Positions 60,853 through 64,000 of a DNA stretch of 64,000 bases are shown in pieces. The notes beneath the pieces were generated by a model. That model was not told the origin of the DNA. It ran no database searches and saw only the letters and a list, made by a program, of their open reading frames with translations. Every line of letters starts with the position of its first letter. The stretch's first letter is position 1. The stretch is from Ruminococcus flavefaciens (GTDB lineage: Bacteria > Bacillota > Clostridia > Oscillospirales > Ruminococcaceae), in contig NZ_FRCT01000002.1 in NCBI RefSeq assembly GCF_900143025.1, positions 1-64,000 on the forward strand, in the 5' to 3' direction. The translations under genes were made by a program, and so were the position numbers.

Positions 60853-62790
60853 ATGAGAGATCTGTTCAGAAACTTTAAATGCCGAAAAGTTGTACTTGCT
60901 GTAGCTGATGTATTTATAATATGTGTTGCAGCTCTTATCGCAAATTTTTGCTTGTCATTTGTCGGGCGGGACATTGATGAGTCAAAATTGATAATATCAG
61001 CGGCTGTGAGCGCGATATGCTGCATAGGCGGAATGTTCATATCGGGTGCTTACAGTAAACTGTGGCGATATTTTAACAGCAGGGATTACCTTAGCTGTGT
61101 TTACGGCGCGATAGTAGGTATCGTCTGCTCAACGGCTATAGTTTATATTATCGACGGCACACGCAATTTGCTTTATTCGGGGCTTCATCTTACGCTTATA
61201 GTATTAGGAGTATGTCTTTTCAGATATTTCTTCAAGACAGCGTTTATCACTCTTGTTAAGCCGGAGCCTTTCAAGGGCAAGCGTACAATGGTCATAGGCG
61301 GAGGACAAGCCTGCAGAACTATACTCAAGGAAATACATAATGCTCAGAATTCTCCTTATTCGGGAGACAAGCAGGTGACTATGTTTGATCCTGTGTGCAT
61401 TATTGATGATAACAGAGAAAAGATCGGTTCAGAGATCGGCGGTGTCGAGATCGTCGGAACTACTGCCGAGATATACAGATTTGTCAAGGAGAGAAACATA
61501 GAGCAGATACTTTTTGCTATCCCGTCCTGCTTTGAGGATGAGAGAAAACGTATCCTTGATATCTGTGCAGATACAAAGATACCTGTGAAGGTAGTTCCGT
61601 TCATAGGCAATCTTGTGTTTGATGATGAAAACAAGACTATTATTAATCAGATACGCGATATCAGAGTAGAGGATCTTCTCGGCCGTGATCCTATAAAGTT
61701 TGATAATGCTGATATCAAAAATTTCATAGGCGGCAAGGTTTGCATGGTAACAGGCGGCGGCGGAAGCATCGGTTCGGAGCTTGTACGCCAGATATCAAAG
61801 TATTCGCCAAAGAGAGTCATTATCGTTGATATCTATGAGAATAATGCCTATGAGATAGAGCAGGAACTGAAAATGGAATATGGCGACGAGCTCGACCTTG
61901 TTACACTTATCGCTTCAGTACGCGACTATTTCCGAATGAATCAGATATTTGAGACATACAAGCCTGATGTTGTTTTCCATGCAGCTGCTCACAAGCACGT
62001 ACCGCTCATGGAAGTATCTCCTATGGAGGCTATCAAGAACAATATCGTTGGTACATTCAATGTTGCTACGCTTGCACAGTTCCATAATGTTGAGAAGTTT
62101 GTTATGATATCTACCGATAAGGCAGTTAATCCGACTAACGTTATGGGCGCATCAAAGAGATGCTGCGAGATGATAGTTCAGTATCTTGCACAGCAGCACG
62201 AAGGAAGAACCGAATTTGTAACAACTCGTTTCGGCAATGTACTCGGTTCAAACGGTTCTGTTATCCCGCTTTTCAGAAAGCAGATAGAGCAGGGCAGACC
62301 TGTTACTGTTACTCACCCTGATATTATCCGTTACTTTATGACTATTCCCGAGGCTGTAAGTCTTGTTATGGAGGCTGCTGCAATAGCTAAGGGCGGCGAG
62401 ATATTCGTTCTTGATATGGGACAGCCTGTAAAGATAGTAACACTTGCAGAAAACCTTATCCGTATGTACGGAAAAGAGCCATATAAGGACGTAGAGATCA
62501 AGTTCACAGGTCTCCGTCCCGGCGAGAAGATCAAGGAGGAGCTCCTTATGAATGAGGAAGGACTCCAGAAGACCTCAAACAAGCTCATCTTTATCGGTAA
62601 GCAGATAGAGATAGACGAAATGTCATTTGCTTTCAGACTCAATGCGCTTAGAAATGCCGCACTTGAAAACAATGAAAAGATAGCTGTTGATGCTCTCCAT
62701 GATATGGTTCCAACATTTACCACTCCCGAAGCCTTCAACAGCAAGGAGCTCAAAAAAGAGACTCTTGTATCCGCTGCGGAGTCAGCATAA
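60853..62790 (+). CDS. PglF/WbpM-type nucleotide-sugar 4,6-dehydratase
   Basis: A 645-residue membrane enzyme. Four N-terminal helices (about 10-120), then a CoA-binding-like Rossmann domain (KRTMVIGGGQACRTIL) and the SDR-type dehydratase domain: MVTGGGGSIGSELVRQI, KPDVVFHAAAHKHVPLM, ISTDKAVNPTNVMGASKR (the usual Tyr-x3-Lys motif is MGASK here, as in the WbpM/FlaA1 group) and TRFGNVLGSNGSVIP. It converts UDP-GlcNAc-like substrates to the 4-keto-6-deoxy form, usually for exopolysaccharide, glycan or protein glycosylation. GGGAG precedes the ATG. Confidence 0.92.
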   Translation: MRDLFRNFKCRKVVLAVADVFIICVAALIANFCLSFVGRDIDESKLIISAAVSAICCIGGMFISGAYSKLWRYFNSRDYLSCVYGAIVGIVCSTAIVYIIDGTRNLLYSGLHLTLIVLGVCLFRYFFKTAFITLVKPEPFKGKRTMVIGGGQACRTILKEIHNAQNSPYSGDKQVTMFDPVCIIDDNREKIGSEIGGVEIVGTTAEIYRFVKERNIEQILFAIPSCFEDERKRILDICADTKIPVKVVPFIGNLVFDDENKTIINQIRDIRVEDLLGRDPIKFDNADIKNFIGGKVCMVTGGGGSIGSELVRQISKYSPKRVIIVDIYENNAYEIEQELKMEYGDELDLVTLIASVRDYFRMNQIFETYKPDVVFHAAAHKHVPLMEVSPMEAIKNNIVGTFNVATLAQFHNVEKFVMISTDKAVNPTNVMGASKRCCEMIVQYLAQQHEGRTEFVTTRFGNVLGSNGSVIPLFRKQIEQGRPVTVTHPDIIRYFMTIPEAVSLVMEAAAIAKGGEIFVLDMGQPVKIVTLAENLIRMYGKEPYKDVEIKFTGLRPGEKIKEELLMNEEGLQKTSNKLIFIGKQIEIDEMSFAFRLNALRNAALENNEKIAVDALHDMVPTFTTPEAFNSKELKKETLVSAAESA

Positions 62791-62825
62791 ACGAATATTA
62801 TGTTCCTTTCGTGGGATATACGTTG

Positions 62826-62855
62826 TACTGCCGATCGTTGATCGGCAGTATTTTT
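62826..62855 (+). terminator. Terminator of the dehydratase gene
   Basis: TACTGCCGATC-GTT-GATCGGCAGTA perfect 11-bp stem with T5. Confidence 0.92.
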
Positions 62856-62970
62856 GTCATACCAATTTTTGTATATAGGGCTGTATTTGGCATAATATAC
62901 CTTTTTTATGATAGAGTTGCGGTTATTTTGTATCAAGATGAAAAAGTGATGCTGCGGAGCTGTCCTTATA

Positions 62971-62999
62971 TTGACAAAAAGCTGATATAGTGGTATAAT
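62971..62999 (+). promoter_or_regulatory. Consensus promoter of glnN
   Basis: TTGACA (62971-62976), 17 nt, TATAAT (62994-62999): perfect -35 and -10 hexamers with a leader of about 50 nt. Confidence 0.93.
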
Positions 63000-63057
63000 T
63001 TTAAATTATAATGGAGTATTGTATATAAGAGTATTTATGCTCTGAGGAGGAAATTCT

Positions 63058-64000
63058 ATGTCTATTAATATCCCCGAGATCTTTGCTTGCAATGTGTTCA
63101 ACGAGGAGGTCATGAAAAACAGACTTCCAAAAAATATCTATAAAGCACTCAAGAGAACTATGCAGAACAGTGAGCCTCTTGCAGATATGGCTACAGCCGA
63201 TGTTGTTGCTAATACAATAAAGGAATGGGCTATCGAAAGAGGCGCTACTCATTATACACACTGGTTCCAGCCTATGACAGGATCTACTGCTGAAAAGCAT
63301 GACTGCTTTATCAGCCCTGCTTCAAACGGAATGGCTATCATGGAGTTCTCAGGCAAGGCGCTTGTAAAAGGTGAGCCCGATGCATCTTCGTTCCCGTCAG
63401 GCGGTCTGAGACAGACAAGTACCGCAAGAGGCTATACAGCATGGGATCCTACTTCCTACTGTTTCGTTAAGGAAGGAAGCCTTTATATCCCGACTGTTTT
63501 CGTATCCTATACAGGTGAAGTTCTTGATAAGAAAACACCTCTGCTTCGTTCTATGCAGGCTCTCAGCAAGACTGCTGTACGTTTTCTGAAGCTTTTCGGA
63601 AACGACAGAGTTACAAGAGTAACCTCCACAGTCGGCGCAGAGCAGGAGTATTTCCTCATAGATAAAAAAATGTACGACAAGCGTGAGGACCTTATCCTTA
63701 CAGGCAGAACACTTTTCGGTGCAAAGCCTCCGAAGGGTCAGGATCTTGATGACCAGTATTTTGCAAATCTTCGTCCGAGAATAGCTGCTTACATGGCTGA
63801 TCTTGATGAGGAACTCTGGAAGCTTGGCATTTACTCAAAGACAAAGCATAACGAAGTTGCACCTGCACAGCACGAAATGGCTCCTATCTTCACCACTTCA
63901 AACCTCGGTACAGATCAGAATGAGCTTGCTATGGAGGTTATGGAGAAGGTGGCTCTCAAGCACGGACTTGTTTGTCTGCTCCACGAGAAGCCTTTTGAAG
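63058..64000 (+). CDS. glnN: Glutamine synthetase type III (GlnN), N-terminal part
   Basis: The gene starts at 63058 (GAGGAGG 7 nt upstream) and runs off the right edge; about 314 residues are present. [70 protein letters not shown] and [16 protein letters not shown] are diagnostic for the GSIII family, which makes glutamine from glutamate, ammonia and ATP in a hexamer-type assembly common in Bacteroidetes and Ruminococcus. The catalytic Glu in GAEQEYFL is present. It is transcribed from its own strong promoter. Confidence 0.97.
   Translation, partial: MSINIPEIFACNVFNEEVMKNRLPKNIYKALKRTMQNSEPLADMATADVVANTIKEWAIERGATHYTHWFQPMTGSTAEKHDCFISPASNGMAIMEFSGKALVKGEPDASSFPSGGLRQTSTARGYTAWDPTSYCFVKEGSLYIPTVFVSYTGEVLDKKTPLLRSMQALSKTAVRFLKLFGNDRVTRVTSTVGAEQEYFLIDKKMYDKREDLILTGRTLFGAKPPKGQDLDDQYFANLRPRIAAYMADLDEELWKLGIYSKTKHNEVAPAQHEMAPIFTTSNLGTDQNELAMEVMEKVALKHGLVCLLHEKPFE

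Overview
The window looks like chromosome of a fibre-degrading Ruminococcus-type Firmicute. The evidence is four secreted proteins, three of them multidomain, that carry dockerin or dockerin-like modules with Thr-rich linkers, a GH43-CBM6-CBM22-dockerin-CE1 enzyme, GlnN-type (type III) glutamine synthetase, LytTR regulators, CIRCE control, T-box and yjdF leader RNAs, AGGAGG ribosome binding sites and many consensus sigma-A promoters with 17-nt spacers. Species-level assignment (R. flavefaciens/R. albus-like) is inference.

1-6 kb holds housekeeping and small stress genes: a partial RsgA GTPase, a PAP2 phosphatase, a riboswitch-controlled YjdF protein, a nucleotidyltransferase, an IS4 transposase relic, and hsp20 under a promoter that overlaps a CIRCE operator. 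6-9.4 kb is a decayed accessory patch with a serine recombinase, a zinc-ribbon/amidotransferase chimera, an integrase tail and an aborted sigma-factor start. 9.4-19.2 kb is an oxidoreductase-rich metabolic region with an ECF transporter S component, aldo/keto reductases and two unusual enzyme fusions: Gfo/Idh/MocA with aldo/keto reductase, and a TIM-barrel with an acyl-CoA synthetase.

19.2-21.5 kb is a rearranged area. Two long palindromic repeats lie between a T-box leader and any gene it could control, and a truncated ABC ATPase is fused by deletion to an MBL-fold gene. 21.5-26.4 kb has TetR-MFS and a three-gene ABC exporter. 26.8-32.4 kb is an RNA-repair/quality-control island: two WYL regulators divergent from rtcB and a Ro60 (TROVE) gene, with about 510 nt between rtcB and ro60 that contains two tRNA-mimicking structures, the expected form of bacterial Y RNAs.

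34.3-48.3 kb is the secreted plant-cell-wall/dockerin cluster, with one clear enzyme and two proteins built from GH11-like modules that lack the catalytic nucleophile, followed by an HD-GYP protein with an unusual duplicated C-terminal domain. 48.4-53.9 kb holds two separate LytTR circuits, each with recognisable periodic direct repeats at a target promoter. 53.9-64 kb has a ThrE-type exporter, a two-component system, a very large membrane protein, a PglF-type nucleotide-sugar dehydratase and the start of glnN.

The most unusual structural signal is a repeat family with two copies (23.4 and 57.7 kb). Each copy sits in the loop of a different Rho-independent terminator hairpin.
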